This document shows, one piece after another, positions 25,741-35,085 of a DNA stretch of 57,601 bases. A program made the translations under genes and the position numbers. The stretch comes from an uncultured Schlesneria sp. (GTDB lineage Bacteria; Planctomycetota; Planctomycetia; Planctomycetales; Planctomycetaceae): NCBI GenBank assembly GCA_903858935.1, contig CAIOKO010000190.1, positions 1 to 57,601 on the forward strand, in the 5' to 3' direction. Position 1 is the stretch's first letter. Each line of letters opens with the position of its first letter. The notes beneath the pieces were generated by a model. The model did not search any database. It was not told where the DNA came from and saw only the letters and a list, made by a program, of their open reading frames with translations.

Positions 25741-27225
25741 CTAATTCGAAACTGCAATTGAACTTTCTGTCCCGGCTTTCGATTTTGACGCGAACAGGTA
25801 ATAGACCATTCCGGCCGCGATCAGTGCAAGTACCCAGACCAGCTTGTCCCATTGTTCGATCAATGTTCCGATGAGTGCGATGACATAGGTCGCGATCAAC
25901 AAGCCGGGAGTGAATGGATAGCCCCATGTCTTGTAGGGACGTTCGGCTTCCGGCCTGCGCACTCGCAGTACGTAGACGGCACCGACGGCCAGGCTGTAGA
26001 AAATCAGTCCTGCACAAATGACGGCATCGGTAATGAGATCGAAGACGTCTTTGGGAGTCGGACTGAAGGAATAAAACGCGATGATCAGAATCGATGTCCA
26101 GATTCCTTGAATCAGGATGGAATTCGCAGGAGTGTGAAAACTTGGATGGACCTTTTGGATGAAGTGCGGAACCAACCCGTCACGCGACGCTGCGAAATAG
26201 ATTCTTGGTCCGGCGATCAGGTTGGAATTGGCCGCTCCAAACGTCGAGCAGCAAACGCCCAGCGCGGCGAATTTACTCCCCCATTCGCCAAATAAGACGC
26301 GAAAGATGTCTGAGGCCAGTGTCGAACTTTTCGCTACCTCAGGCATTGAAAGAACCAGGTGATAACTCATGTTGGCCCCGACGTAGACCAGGACAACCAC
26401 GGCGATCCCGATTGCCAGGGCTTTGGGGACGTTGTGCTGCGGTTCATGAATCTCTTCAGCCACTGGCGCAATATTGATCCAGCCATCGTAAGGCCAGAAG
26501 ACCGCAATCAACGCCAGCCCCAACGCGGCGAGAAGAGATCGTTGCGGATGTGATTCGCTGGAATTCGGCACAACATCAACAGCGGAAACAGTCGGTTCGG
26601 GGGATGCAACCCACAACGGCGAAAGATGATCGATATTCATCTTTCCCATCAATAAAGGCAGGACGATCAGCAACGTGAGAAACCCAACTTTGACGACGGT
26701 TGCTACGTTTTGGACTGCTGCACCCCAGCGTGTGCTGATGATGTTGATCACCGTCAGCCCAACAACGATCGACAGAGCCATAATGAATTGGCCCATGTGT
26801 CCCAGCGGCGGCGCAGTCGCATGCGGCGGACGAAGGAACTCGTCGAGATAGATCACACTCGCGCAGGCGAGTGCACCCAGTGACCCCGTCCGAACGACCC
26901 AGAATTCAGTCCAGCCCCACAGGAATGCGGGAAGTCTTCCGTAAGCTTCCCGCAGATACAGGTACGGTCCGCCCGCATGAGGATACATGGCCGCCAGCTC
27001 AGCCAGCGCCAGTGATCCGCAAAGTGTGACGAGACCGACAAAGATCCAGACACCAATGATCGGCAGAAATCCCCACGCCATCAGAGCCTGATCGACCTTG
27101 CCGACCTTCAAAAAAATTCCCGACCCGATGATCGATCCGACGACCAGCGCCGTCGCATCGAACAGACCCAGAACCCGAGGCAGTGACTTATGAGTAATCT
27201 GACTGGCGGGTTCTGAATTCGACAT
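25741..27225 (-). CDS. APC family amino-acid permease
   Basis: A 494-residue polytopic membrane transporter of the amino acid-polyamine-organocation superfamily, with about 12 hydrophobic segments. The first helix carries the family signature VVGSIIGSGIFLKVG, with the unwound substrate-binding GSGIF, and helix 2-3 contains ELAAMYPHAGGPYLYLREAYG, typical of LAT/cationic-type permeases. The substrate is likely one or more amino acids, not predictable further. No substrate-binding or enzyme gene adjoins. A GGAAG lies 4 bases before the ATG. The C-terminus after the last helix is short and charged. Confidence 0.93.
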   Translation of the reverse strand: MSNSEPASQITHKSLPRVLGLFDATALVVGSIIGSGIFLKVGKVDQALMAWGFLPIIGVWIFVGLVTLCGSLALAELAAMYPHAGGPYLYLREAYGRLPAFLWGWTEFWVVRTGSLGALACASVIYLDEFLRPPHATAPPLGHMGQFIMALSIVVGLTVINIISTRWGAAVQNVATVVKVGFLTLLIVLPLLMGKMNIDHLSPLWVASPEPTVSAVDVVPNSSESHPQRSLLAALGLALIAVFWPYDGWINIAPVAEEIHEPQHNVPKALAIGIAVVVLVYVGANMSYHLVLSMPEVAKSSTLASDIFRVLFGEWGSKFAALGVCCSTFGAANSNLIAGPRIYFAASRDGLVPHFIQKVHPSFHTPANSILIQGIWTSILIIAFYSFSPTPKDVFDLITDAVICAGLIFYSLAVGAVYVLRVRRPEAERPYKTWGYPFTPGLLIATYVIALIGTLIEQWDKLVWVLALIAAGMVYYLFASKSKAGTESSIAVSN

Positions 27226-27447
27226 CGTTCTTCCGTAGGTCGCCGCGTGATCACACCCTGTTTTTTATGTTCTACCGATCGACACCACAATGCCATGTGG
27301 CCGTTGTTCAGGCAACTCGACCGATGGAACGTTCAAAACCGTGGACCATAATTTTTGGTCGAGTTGTTCCGTCGGCAGACCAGAATTCAGCAAGCTGTTC
27401 GGCACCTGGGTGGCCTGTACACGGTGTTTTTCCGCCCTGAAAACCGA

Positions 27448-28152
27448 CTAATCCTCATCGGGAACGTACATCAATCGTCCGCAAGTACAAAATCGCGTCT
27501 TGCCTGCTCGAAGCTCCAGATAGACCTGAGCCGTCAGAGAAACATAACACGCACTGCACGACTTGTTCACAACAGGGGCGAGCGCATCCGAACCGTAGGC
27601 CTGCACCAGACGGCGGTACTGAGGCACAAGATCAGGTGGAAGAACCTTTTCTGCATCAGAGACCTGAACCTCTAACGCGGCGGCACTCGCTTTCAATCCC
27701 GCCTCTTTCGCCTGGACATCGGCGATCAGCGTTTGCAGCTCTTTCTCGATCGCCGTCACGTCGATTTCCACCTTCTTGACTTCGATCTGAACCGTATCGA
27801 CTTTTTCAAGCGCTTCCAGGATTTCATCTTCGAGCACGCTTTTCGCCATCGTGTCCGCAGCAATCTGGGAACGCAGCGCTTCGTATTCGCGGTTATTGGC
27901 AGCGGAGTTCAACTTGCCCGACAAGTCGTAAATTCGACTCTCGCTTGTTTTCAGCTGCAGGTTCTTATTATCTGCAGCAACTTTCGTTTGCTTCAGCTTA
28001 TTGCGCTGCGCTTCCAGTTCCTCTTTTTTCTTTTCGATCAATTGCTTTCGAGCCGCAATCTGTCGCGGTCCTTTTTCCAATTGGTCGGAAATCTCACGCA
28101 GCTTTATTCGCAAGTCATGCAACTGTTTCATGCCAGCTGAAGTCGAACTCAT
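27448..28152 (-). CDS. Coiled-coil zinc-ribbon protein (zf-RING_7 / CT398-like)
   Basis: The 234-residue protein is a long antiparallel coiled coil (about 5-175) rich in Lys, Glu, Leu and Ala with the family's NNREYEAL motif near the hinge. A C-terminal zinc ribbon (PF02591 type) follows with CSACY near 198 and CTCGRLMY near 221. The family (COG1579) is widespread and poorly understood, linked in some bacteria to flagellar or secretion machinery and nucleic-acid binding. The second Cys pair reads C-x-C instead of the usual CPxCGR form, so metal geometry may differ. AAGGAG lies 8 bases upstream of the ATG at 28152. It is apparently monocistronic. Confidence 0.85.
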   Translation of the reverse strand: MSSTSAGMKQLHDLRIKLREISDQLEKGPRQIAARKQLIEKKKEELEAQRNKLKQTKVAADNKNLQLKTSESRIYDLSGKLNSAANNREYEALRSQIAADTMAKSVLEDEILEALEKVDTVQIEVKKVEIDVTAIEKELQTLIADVQAKEAGLKASAAALEVQVSDAEKVLPPDLVPQYRRLVQAYGSDALAPVVNKSCSACYVSLTAQVYLELRAGKTRFCTCGRLMYVPDED

Positions 28153-28464
28153 CCACTACTCTCCTTGGGGTCAAACAATGCGATGTTCAAAATACTATAA
28201 CAGAAACCTTCTCGATGCGCATTCCGTTCGATGAAATCTCGCGAAGGAACCTCCCAGGACTGACAGTCCTCGCCGGATTATGGAAGCTCACCAGGTTTTC
28301 GAGACACAACTTCAAGCACGAGCGGCTTGCACTTGACGGACTGTTCAACCATCCTTGTTGGTGTCGTCGTCCCCGTTCGAATCCCCCTGCCAAAATAGGC
28401 ATCGGTGACAGAGGCTGCCGTTCATACATGCCCCTGTTCCGTGGCCTTAATCAGGATGTTGTAC
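28153..28464. other. Intergenic region between divergent genes
   Basis: The spacer holds the promoters of the coiled-coil gene (minus) and the phosphoesterase gene (plus). No clear promoter pair, hairpin or repeat could be fixed. Confidence 0.45.
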
Positions 28465-28584
28465 ATGAGTACCGAGTATCTACGAGTCCTTTTTGCGAGG
28501 TTCGCCATGGCTGAATTAACGGTCAGGCCCTCCCCGGCCAAGATCGTTGAAAAACCAGGCCGGAAGAGTAAAAGGATTTCGTGA
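28465..28584 (+). CDS. Possible 39-residue ORF coupled to the phosphoesterase gene
   Basis: A 39-codon ORF whose TGA (28582-28584) overlaps the next gene's ATG (28584) in a TGATG junction, the usual sign of translational coupling. An AGGA lies 8 bases before its ATG (28465). An internal in-frame ATG at 28507 would give a 25-residue basic peptide (MAELTVRPSPAKIVEK at its start). There is no recognisable domain and no membrane segment. It could equally be chance overlap. Confidence 0.3.
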   Translation: MSTEYLRVLFARFAMAELTVRPSPAKIVEKPGRKSKRIS

Positions 28585-29792
28585 TGTCAGGGTTGATTCT
28601 TGGCGCGGTCGTTTTGCTGATCGCGGGTTATGCGAAGCTGTCTTCGATGATCTTGAATCGAATCATCGCGGTTCCACTACCCGCGGCGAAGCAAAAGATC
28701 ATCGAAATCATTCAACTGTTTTCCATGCCTGCTTACGCAGTGATCCTGCCGAGCGTGCTGTATTTTCGACACGCAGGGTTTGGCAGTTTGAGCTGGGAAA
28801 CAATGAATAATGGAGAGCTGCTACTCATTTTGGCGGGTGCCATCGGGTTCGGGTTTCTGGTTCATTCAACAATCGTTTTTCAATGTTATCGGCCTCCCCA
28901 TTGCGAAATCGCCTGCGACTCGCGAATTGTCGACTTTCGAACATCCAATACGGCAACCACTTCCGACCAGATCACGTCGTCCGGCGATTGGCGGACGACG
29001 CTTGTCGGACCGGGACCGAGGCGAAAGATCGCGTTGCTTCCTGGTAATCAACAGTTTTCGCTGGAGGTGAATACCAAAACATATTCGCTCAACAGGCTGC
29101 CACAAGCGTGGGATGGCCTGTCGATCGTCCACTTTGCCGACACTCATTTTCGAGGCGCGGTGACTCGTCGATATTTTGAGCTCGTTTGCGAACAGGCCCG
29201 TGCGCTCGAACCGGACCTGTTCGTTTTCTCGGGCGATCTCTTTGATGATCTGGAGCTTCTGGATTGGCTCAGGCCAACATTGGGCCAACTGAAAGCGCCG
29301 CTCGGACAATACTTTGTGCTGGGGAATCATGATTGGTTTCTCGATGCGAACGTGGTTCGACAGGAGTATGAGCGAGATGGCTGGATCGATATTTCCAGTC
29401 GATCCATCGAGTTAAAGTCAGGCAAATCAGGCCCGCCGATCGTCATCGCCGGAGATGAAACGCCATGGATGGGAACGCACCCCGATCTGAGTCACGTATC
29501 CCCGGAAACATTTCGGATTCTGCTCAGCCACGTTCCCGATAACATTTATTGGGCGCAAAAGCAGAAGTTTGATCTGATGCTGGCTGGCCACACTCACGGC
29601 GGCCAGATTCGATTACCGGTGCTGGGGCCCGTTTACGCACCAAGCCTTTACGGTTGCCGTTTCGCGTCGGGGGTTTTCTGGATGGACCCGACGCTGCTCT
29701 ACGTCTCACGGGGAATCAGCGGCCGAGAACCAATCCGGTATAATTGCGTCCCCGAATTGACAAAGCTTGTGTTGCGATGCGGAAATCGTTGA
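28584..29792 (+). CDS. Membrane-bound calcineurin-like metallophosphoesterase
   Basis: The 402-residue protein has three N-terminal membrane helices (about 1-22, 45-65 and 75-95), then a catalytic domain from about 175. All five metallophosphoesterase motifs are visible: D-x-H in FADTHF, GDLFDD, GNHD, the His of LSHVP, and GHTHGG. These bind two metal ions. Relatives with N-terminal helices (YkuE/YaeI type) act on phosphoesters such as lipid or UDP-linked diphosphates, but the substrate here is not predictable. ATG 28584 is preferred to the GTG at 28581 because AAAGGA is 7 bases upstream. It converges with the DUF1570 gene. Confidence 0.9.
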   Translation: MSGLILGAVVLLIAGYAKLSSMILNRIIAVPLPAAKQKIIEIIQLFSMPAYAVILPSVLYFRHAGFGSLSWETMNNGELLLILAGAIGFGFLVHSTIVFQCYRPPHCEIACDSRIVDFRTSNTATTSDQITSSGDWRTTLVGPGPRRKIALLPGNQQFSLEVNTKTYSLNRLPQAWDGLSIVHFADTHFRGAVTRRYFELVCEQARALEPDLFVFSGDLFDDLELLDWLRPTLGQLKAPLGQYFVLGNHDWFLDANVVRQEYERDGWIDISSRSIELKSGKSGPPIVIAGDETPWMGTHPDLSHVSPETFRILLSHVPDNIYWAQKQKFDLMLAGHTHGGQIRLPVLGPVYAPSLYGCRFASGVFWMDPTLLYVSRGISGREPIRYNCVPELTKLVLRCGNR

Positions 29793-30006
29793 AGCGAGTG
29801 AATCAAACGTGGGGAGTAACCAGACCTACTTCGCCACCGGGGCCGCGTCTGATCTTGTAGAATCGGTTCCCGGATTGTGTCGTTGGCATAGCCGAATAGA
29901 ATCGATTGAGGTCCGTTCAGCAGGAGTTAGTCACTTGACCGCGACCGCATGGCCCTTCATTGAAGTTGACGACACAGGATGCTTGACCATTCAAGCCAAA
30001 GGATCG

Positions 30007-31488
30007 TTAGTTGCCATTCCAGACCGGAACTGGAAGCTGGCCGCGCTGCCAGGCTTTGCCTGTTTCGCTGTCGGGGACGGCCGTTTTGACTTTGACTCGA
30101 AACGTTTCTGAAGGACCACCGGGGCTGCCTTTCATCGGCTTTCTCGCGAATTGCGGTGGCAGTTGCGAAGTCTTCTGAGGGGCGACGTTGGGGAGAAACC
30201 ATTCGGCGTAAGTTCCACCGTCAGTTTCAACGGTCACTAGAAAACTCATCGGACGAATCTGGGACATGTTTCTCATTGTCCCTCCAACTTCCGGGACACT
30301 ACCCCTTTGGTTTTTCATGGCCGTCATTTCGACCTCGGCCAGGTTCATTTGAGAAATGGAATACCCCAGTACTGTCTTGTCTCTAAATGAGACGTTCTGT
30401 TTCCTGGCAGCTTGTTCGAGAGCTTGAGGAAACTCGCTTTGCAGCTTGCCAACTCGTTTGCCAAAGATCTTTTCGAAGTCGTCCATGCGTGTCTTGGCAT
30501 CGTCGACCTGAAGCGTCTGCTTCTGACTGAGTAGCTTCAGGTATTCAACGTATTGCTTGCGATATCTGGTGACGAGAAACCAGTGAATACTCCACGCATG
30601 TGCGTAAGCTTCGCCCGCCAGGACATCACCACGAAACGCTTTATCATCAGCAACGACGTCGTCCCAATCAACCGTCCGTGCTTGCATTGCCGCCTTTGCA
30701 TATCGCGAACTGACTCTGAGAGGGCCGCCGTTGATTTTGTCACCGTTTCCTTCGAAGCCGGTTGCAATCCCTTCGCTGAACCAGACGGGTGTTGGCGAGA
30801 GTCGATGTAACAGTCCACGATTGTAAGTCTGCTGATGAATCGCTTCGTGCAGAGGAGTTTCGAACGTGTGGCATTCACTCATTCGAATCACCAGCCGGTT
30901 TGAGAGACCGCTGTAATACCCGAGTATGGAACCGGCAGAGAGGCCCCGTCCGCCGGTTTCTTCCGCCGTGAATTTGATAAAATCGTCATCGGTTTCGAAG
31001 ATCAGCAATACCAGCGGAAATCGCGGCTTTTCGGTTTCGATTTTCAGATCGTTCACAAAGTCGAGAAAGACTTTCTCGACCGTCTTCATGAAGGTTGCCC
31101 CTTTTTTCAGGCAAACGCCGGCCTTCCCTTCGAATTGCCTGGGAAGGGGTTCGGACAAGACAAGACCGATCACGTACGATCCATCGGTGTGAGCCCGAAA
31201 TTTGTCGGAGCCAAATTTTTCCGTCAGGCGACTGATCATTTCGGCGCCCGTAATCGGATCGGGATCAGGACCAGCTTTTCGATCCAGAATCTGCTGTTGA
31301 GGAATAAAGTCGATCCGACCGTCATTCCTTTCCAATGCAATCAAGCCCTGCCCTTCGCCGACAAAGCGGGCGTCGACCAGGACTTTGTTGCCGTCATCTT
31401 CCCTGACTGTAAACGTATCACCATAGGTCGAAGGCGATATGCCGAACAACAGGGAGCAAATCAGCCACGGAATAAAAGCGGCACGCAT
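30007..31488 (-). CDS. DUF1570 exported zinc-peptidase-like protein
   Basis: A 493-residue protein with a signal peptide (about 1-24) and a small N-terminal beta domain typical of planctomycete exported proteins (VLVDARFVGEGQGLIALERNDGRIDFIP). A DUF1570 domain follows with the HExxH-like motif HEAIHQQTYN (near 220) and a downstream WFSEGIATGFEG that places a Glu and Gly as in gluzincin peptidases. Its catalytic activity has not been shown for the family, to my knowledge. A positively charged C-terminal region of about 150 residues is of unknown fold. ATG 31488, with AGGG 7 bases upstream, is preferred to an in-frame start 15 codons earlier because the signal peptide then begins at residue 1. 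Confidence 0.85.
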   Translation of the reverse strand: MRAAFIPWLICSLLFGISPSTYGDTFTVREDDGNKVLVDARFVGEGQGLIALERNDGRIDFIPQQQILDRKAGPDPDPITGAEMISRLTEKFGSDKFRAHTDGSYVIGLVLSEPLPRQFEGKAGVCLKKGATFMKTVEKVFLDFVNDLKIETEKPRFPLVLLIFETDDDFIKFTAEETGGRGLSAGSILGYYSGLSNRLVIRMSECHTFETPLHEAIHQQTYNRGLLHRLSPTPVWFSEGIATGFEGNGDKINGGPLRVSSRYAKAAMQARTVDWDDVVADDKAFRGDVLAGEAYAHAWSIHWFLVTRYRKQYVEYLKLLSQKQTLQVDDAKTRMDDFEKIFGKRVGKLQSEFPQALEQAARKQNVSFRDKTVLGYSISQMNLAEVEMTAMKNQRGSVPEVGGTMRNMSQIRPMSFLVTVETDGGTYAEWFLPNVAPQKTSQLPPQFARKPMKGSPGGPSETFRVKVKTAVPDSETGKAWQRGQLPVPVWNGN

Positions 31489-31652
31489 AATAGAACCCTG
31501 CGAGACGAAGGTTTTCCACCGGCACGCTGACAATGCACGACGCGGTCTCAGAAAATACGATCACCCGATCAATATCATCCAAACCGTGATTTTTTTAATG
31601 ATCTGGATTACGAACGAGCTGGTTTCAGTAAAACGTCGGCTTGGCAGCGTCA

Positions 31653-32147
31653 TCAAGCCTTCGGTTGTCCAGCCTTCCAGAGATTGAACGTGATATGCGC
31701 CTGGCCCTGATGATGAGCCTCATGCCAGATCAGAATCTGCAGGATGCGACGAATGTTCCAGCCTCGCTCGCGATACCAGGGGAGGATGGTATCCAGGTCA
31801 CTATCGCTGAACTTTGAAAAGCAGGCCAGCACGTGCTGACGTGATTCGGTCAATACCTGACGAACTAAATCGATGGAGGGGATATTGTCATCGGGGACGC
31901 TACCGAACTTGAATCGGGGAACCATGTCGGGGAATGCCGGTGCGACGTTCAACATTCGTTCGGTCGCCGTCAATTCTTCCGTAATACCGATATGGGTTAG
32001 CTGCCAGCCAATATGAGCTCGACCTGGACCTGGTCTCCAACCGAGAACCGCAGCGGGGTCAGGCAGCTTTGCGATTTCTTCCAGTGTCGTAAGAGTCCGG
32101 AGACGACATTGCTCCATCACGTCCGTCAACACACTGATCGTATTCAT
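31653..32147 (-). CDS. DinB-like four-helix-bundle protein
   Basis: A 164-residue member of the DinB/YfiT superfamily, a four-helix bundle that usually binds a divalent metal through three histidines. Candidate ligands are the His of GWQLTHIGITEE (near 50) and the pair in HEAHHQGQ (near 144-148). Family members include metal-dependent thiol S-transferases and many uncharacterised proteins; no specific reaction is assigned. It lies 22 bases downstream of the small membrane-protein gene on the same strand, with AAGGA 5 bases before the ATG, so the two form a likely operon. Confidence 0.8.
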   Translation of the reverse strand: MNTISVLTDVMEQCRLRTLTTLEEIAKLPDPAAVLGWRPGPGRAHIGWQLTHIGITEELTATERMLNVAPAFPDMVPRFKFGSVPDDNIPSIDLVRQVLTESRQHVLACFSKFSDSDLDTILPWYRERGWNIRRILQILIWHEAHHQGQAHITFNLWKAGQPKA

Positions 32148-32169
32148 TGGAATTCCTTAGTATCGTTTT

Positions 32170-32640
32170 TTAAACAACGGACACGGGTTCAAATTGTGCG
32201 ACGAGTTTTACCAAAGCGTCCTGGGGATTCATATTAAAAAGAGCTTTGCCGCCTGTTCCCCATGCCCCCTGATGAAAGTGAAACACGGCAGCCGCGTCAC
32301 GGACGGTCGCGACGGCGGCGACATCTTCCATGTCGCCCCCTTCAATCGCTTCGAAGCGGACGTTGATGCCGACAAAGGCGGTTAACAAACCGGTCGTCTT
32401 ATCGCGGGCAAATGTCACGTTGTCGAACCATTCACAGTCCAGCCATTTGAGACCTCGCGGCTTTCCTAACGATTGTGCCAGGTCAAAGAACTTGGCTTCG
32501 AGCATTTCACGATGATTATGGAAGAGGACGATCGCTCGACGTGCGTCTTGCGATTGCCACCATGCAGCGAGTGGAATGGAGGCAAATGCCAAACCCAGCA
32601 ATACGACTGCGCCGATGCCGAGACCCAACAGCCAACCCAT
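32170..32640 (-). CDS. Small membrane-anchored protein of unknown function
   Basis: A 156-residue protein with one N-terminal membrane helix (about 2-24, GLGIGAVVLLGLAFASIPLA) followed by a basic segment and a soluble alpha/beta domain of about 125 residues (LKWLDCEWFDNVTFARDKTTGLLTAFVGINVRFEAIEGG). No family is recognised with certainty; similar short proteins occur in planctomycetes. The topology puts the domain either cytoplasmic or exported. ATG 32640 is chosen over an upstream in-frame TTG (32670). It is the first gene of a two-gene unit with the DinB-like gene. Confidence 0.65.
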   Translation of the reverse strand: MGWLLGLGIGAVVLLGLAFASIPLAAWWQSQDARRAIVLFHNHREMLEAKFFDLAQSLGKPRGLKWLDCEWFDNVTFARDKTTGLLTAFVGINVRFEAIEGGDMEDVAAVATVRDAAAVFHFHQGAWGTGGKALFNMNPQDALVKLVAQFEPVSVV

Positions 32641-33041
32641 GATGATTTCCGTCAATCCGCGATCACTCAACCGATATTTATGCCCGTTTGCGACGTTTTC
32701 CGTGCGAGCAATTCCGACTGTACCACGTTCGCGGGAAAAATCACGGCTTAATCGTTCGAAATCTCACGCCGTTTTTCAGCCCCAAAGCCGTGTTTTCTCG
32801 AACAATCTGTTGAGTGGGACTGAAAAATGATCGGCAGGACATTCCTGCCGATCATGGGTAAAATCGAACAATTAGGGTATTTTCAGGATTTCTTGCGCCC
32901 TGTTTTGGCGCGAAACACGCTAAAAGATTAGGGCTGAATCGCGAGAGTTGATATCTGATTTATTGTGTGATCACCGAAATCGACGTCTCGTATGGTGTCT
33001 GGATAAACGACGAACATAGTCACTGTTCCGAAAGTACTGCG
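32641..33041. other. Intergenic region with a palindromic element
   Basis: A divergent spacer between the small membrane-protein gene and the Asn/Gly-rich protein gene, holding the hairpin at 32827-32855 and no supported gene. A start-extended frame from 32967 overlaps the end but is not used. Confidence 0.5.
32827..32855. repeat. Near-perfect palindromic hairpin (GGCAGGA type)
   Basis: ATGATCGGCAGGA (32827-32839) and TCCTGCCGATCAT (32843-32855) form a 13-bp stem with a 3-base loop. There is no T-tract, so it is probably a dispersed palindrome or a regulatory hairpin rather than a terminator. Confidence 0.6.
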
Positions 33042-35030
33042 ATGAAACTGAAATTCAGAATGACGATCGCTTGCGTGACTGCGGTCTTATCGTTCGTTGT
33101 CTCGATCGGTTCAGTCCAGCGGTTCGCTTATGGACAGCATAATGGAGTGGGTGCGACCTCACGAATTCATCATTCAGGTCAACCCGCAGTCAATAGCTCT
33201 TCAGGTTTCAGCCAGCCAGGTTTAAGTGGTCAGCGCCAGAACATTAACGGTTCCTCACAGGGTGGCTTCCCGCAAGGGGGCTCCAGTAACGGATTCCGCA
33301 GCAGTTTGCAGCCCGGTTTCGCGCCGAACACGACGGGTGGACCCGTGACATCCCAAACTTATAACCAGTTCGTCCCACCGGTTAACGCCGTTTCACCAAA
33401 TGGTGGAATGGGGGGAAACAATGGCTTCGGTCAAATGCACCAGCGCCATCACAACAACGGACAGACAGGAAACAATTTTGGACAGGGTTTCCAGGGTAAC
33501 GGCCAATCGGGAGTATCTCTGCAGCCTTCGGCAAACGGAACTCAACCTTTTCTCGGCAGTAACCTCAATTATGGTGTCTACAACAACAATGCTGGTGGAA
33601 TCGGTTATCAGCAGACGAACTTTCGTCACGCGGGTCGCAATCATCACCAATGGAATGGAAATGCCGGAAACAACGGCAACTTCGGATTCAATGGGAACGT
33701 CGCGAATGTCCAGGGATATGGGATTGGGAATTTCAGCTCACAGCAGTTCAACAACGGATTCAACAACGGGTTCGGCGGCGGGTTCAACAACGGATTCGGT
33801 GGCGGGTTTAACAACGGGTTCGGCGGCGTGGGCTTTGGAAATCCCGGGTTCGGCGGTTTAGGAAATGGCGGCCTGGGTTATGCCGGATTTGGTGGCATGG
33901 CGTACGCCAGTAATGGTTTTGGCAATGGCTTTGGAAATATGGGGTTTGCAGGTGCCGGTTTTCCGGGGATGGGTTTTGGCGGTGCAGGCTTCGGGGGCGG
34001 TGGTTATGGCCCACTGGCCTACGGTAGCGGCTATCTGGGATACACGAATCCGTATTTCAATAGCACGGGATTCAACACTACGGGGCAAATGGGAAACGGG
34101 TTTAATTACACTCAGCCGATTCTCGTGAATTCTCGGCGGCCGATGGTTTCGATTGCCCCATCAACAACGGTTGCATCAAGACCTTCGGCCAGCAAGGAGT
34201 CGATTCCGCTTCAAACCACGTTGAACGCTGCCATCGCCGCTTTCAAACTTAGTCAGTTCGACATGGCTCTTAAGGTCGTCAATCAGGGAATCTACGAATA
34301 TCCCAATGAACCCGTTTTGCACGAATTCCGAGCATTGGTTTTGTTTGCAAAAGGGGATTATCAGCCTGCTGCAGCGACGATGCATTCGGTCTTGGTTGTG
34401 AGTCGCGGCTGGGACTGGGCAACAATGATCAGCGTTTACGGCGATGTTGACGTTTATACGACTCAACTTCGAGCCTTAGAAGGGGCTGTTAAAAAGAACC
34501 CCGATGATGGTGCGAACCGATTTCTACTCGCATATCACTATTTGACCGCTGGATTCATCGAGCCAGCAGCGAGGATGTTACGCAAAGTCGTAGTACTCGT
34601 TCCAACTGATCGACTCGCCGCCGACTTGTTGAAAACGATCGAAGTACCAGAGAAAGTCGAACTCCCCGAACTGGCAAAGGAGCCAACGCCTCAGCCAACG
34701 CAACTACCACCTCCAGCAGAACCGACGCCAATCACAGTACCGATTGATCCTGTGGCGATTGTCGGATCGTGGCAGGCAAGTCGCGTTGACGGATCGGCGT
34801 TTGCCCTCACAATCACAAAAGAAAAAACCTTCACGTGGAGTTTCACTCCGAAGGATCAATCGCCACAATCGTTTGATGGAACGTATTCGGTGCAAGGTGA
34901 CGTCGTCACGTTAGAGCGAAGTGGGGGCGGTTCATTGATCGCGAAGATTCGATTGGTTGACGAATCGCATTTCAACTTCAAACTTTTTGGGGCACCTGAC
35001 GACGATTCAGGACTTGATTTCGCTCACTGA
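33042..35030 (+). CDS. Secreted Asn/Gly/Phe-rich protein with helical-repeat and C-terminal beta domain
   Basis: The 662-residue protein has a signal peptide (about 1-30, ending RFAYGQ), then about 340 residues rich in Gly, Asn, Gln, Phe and Ser, including tandem FNNGFGGG units (near 245-265) and GFGGxGFG runs. This part is likely disordered and adhesive. From about 385 a helical region with TPR-like signatures (AIAAFKLSQFDMALKVVNQGIYEYPNEPVLHEFRALVLFAKGDY) runs to about 530. After a Pro-rich linker, a final 85-residue domain (VGSWQASRVDGSAFALTITK...) looks like a beta-barrel of lipocalin type. ATG 33042 has only a weak GAAAG upstream. Planctomycetes encode comparable proteins; the function is unknown. 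Confidence 0.75.
   Translation: MKLKFRMTIACVTAVLSFVVSIGSVQRFAYGQHNGVGATSRIHHSGQPAVNSSSGFSQPGLSGQRQNINGSSQGGFPQGGSSNGFRSSLQPGFAPNTTGGPVTSQTYNQFVPPVNAVSPNGGMGGNNGFGQMHQRHHNNGQTGNNFGQGFQGNGQSGVSLQPSANGTQPFLGSNLNYGVYNNNAGGIGYQQTNFRHAGRNHHQWNGNAGNNGNFGFNGNVANVQGYGIGNFSSQQFNNGFNNGFGGGFNNGFGGGFNNGFGGVGFGNPGFGGLGNGGLGYAGFGGMAYASNGFGNGFGNMGFAGAGFPGMGFGGAGFGGGGYGPLAYGSGYLGYTNPYFNSTGFNTTGQMGNGFNYTQPILVNSRRPMVSIAPSTTVASRPSASKESIPLQTTLNAAIAAFKLSQFDMALKVVNQGIYEYPNEPVLHEFRALVLFAKGDYQPAAATMHSVLVVSRGWDWATMISVYGDVDVYTTQLRALEGAVKKNPDDGANRFLLAYHYLTAGFIEPAARMLRKVVVLVPTDRLAADLLKTIEVPEKVELPELAKEPTPQPTQLPPPAEPTPITVPIDPVAIVGSWQASRVDGSAFALTITKEKTFTWSFTPKDQSPQSFDGTYSVQGDVVTLERSGGGSLIAKIRLVDESHFNFKLFGAPDDDSGLDFAH
33765..33830 (+). 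repeat. 24-bp tandem repeat (FNNGFGGG units)
   Basis: Three to four near-identical 24-base units (TTCAACAACGG...TTCGG(C/T)GGCGGG) encode repeated FNNGFGGG octapeptides inside the Asn/Gly-rich protein. Copies differ at synonymous sites, consistent with older duplication. Confidence 0.75.
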
Positions 35031-35085
35031 TACTGGATTCCATCGACGAACGTTGGATGGGATTTCGAAAAGGGAATACTTGTTG

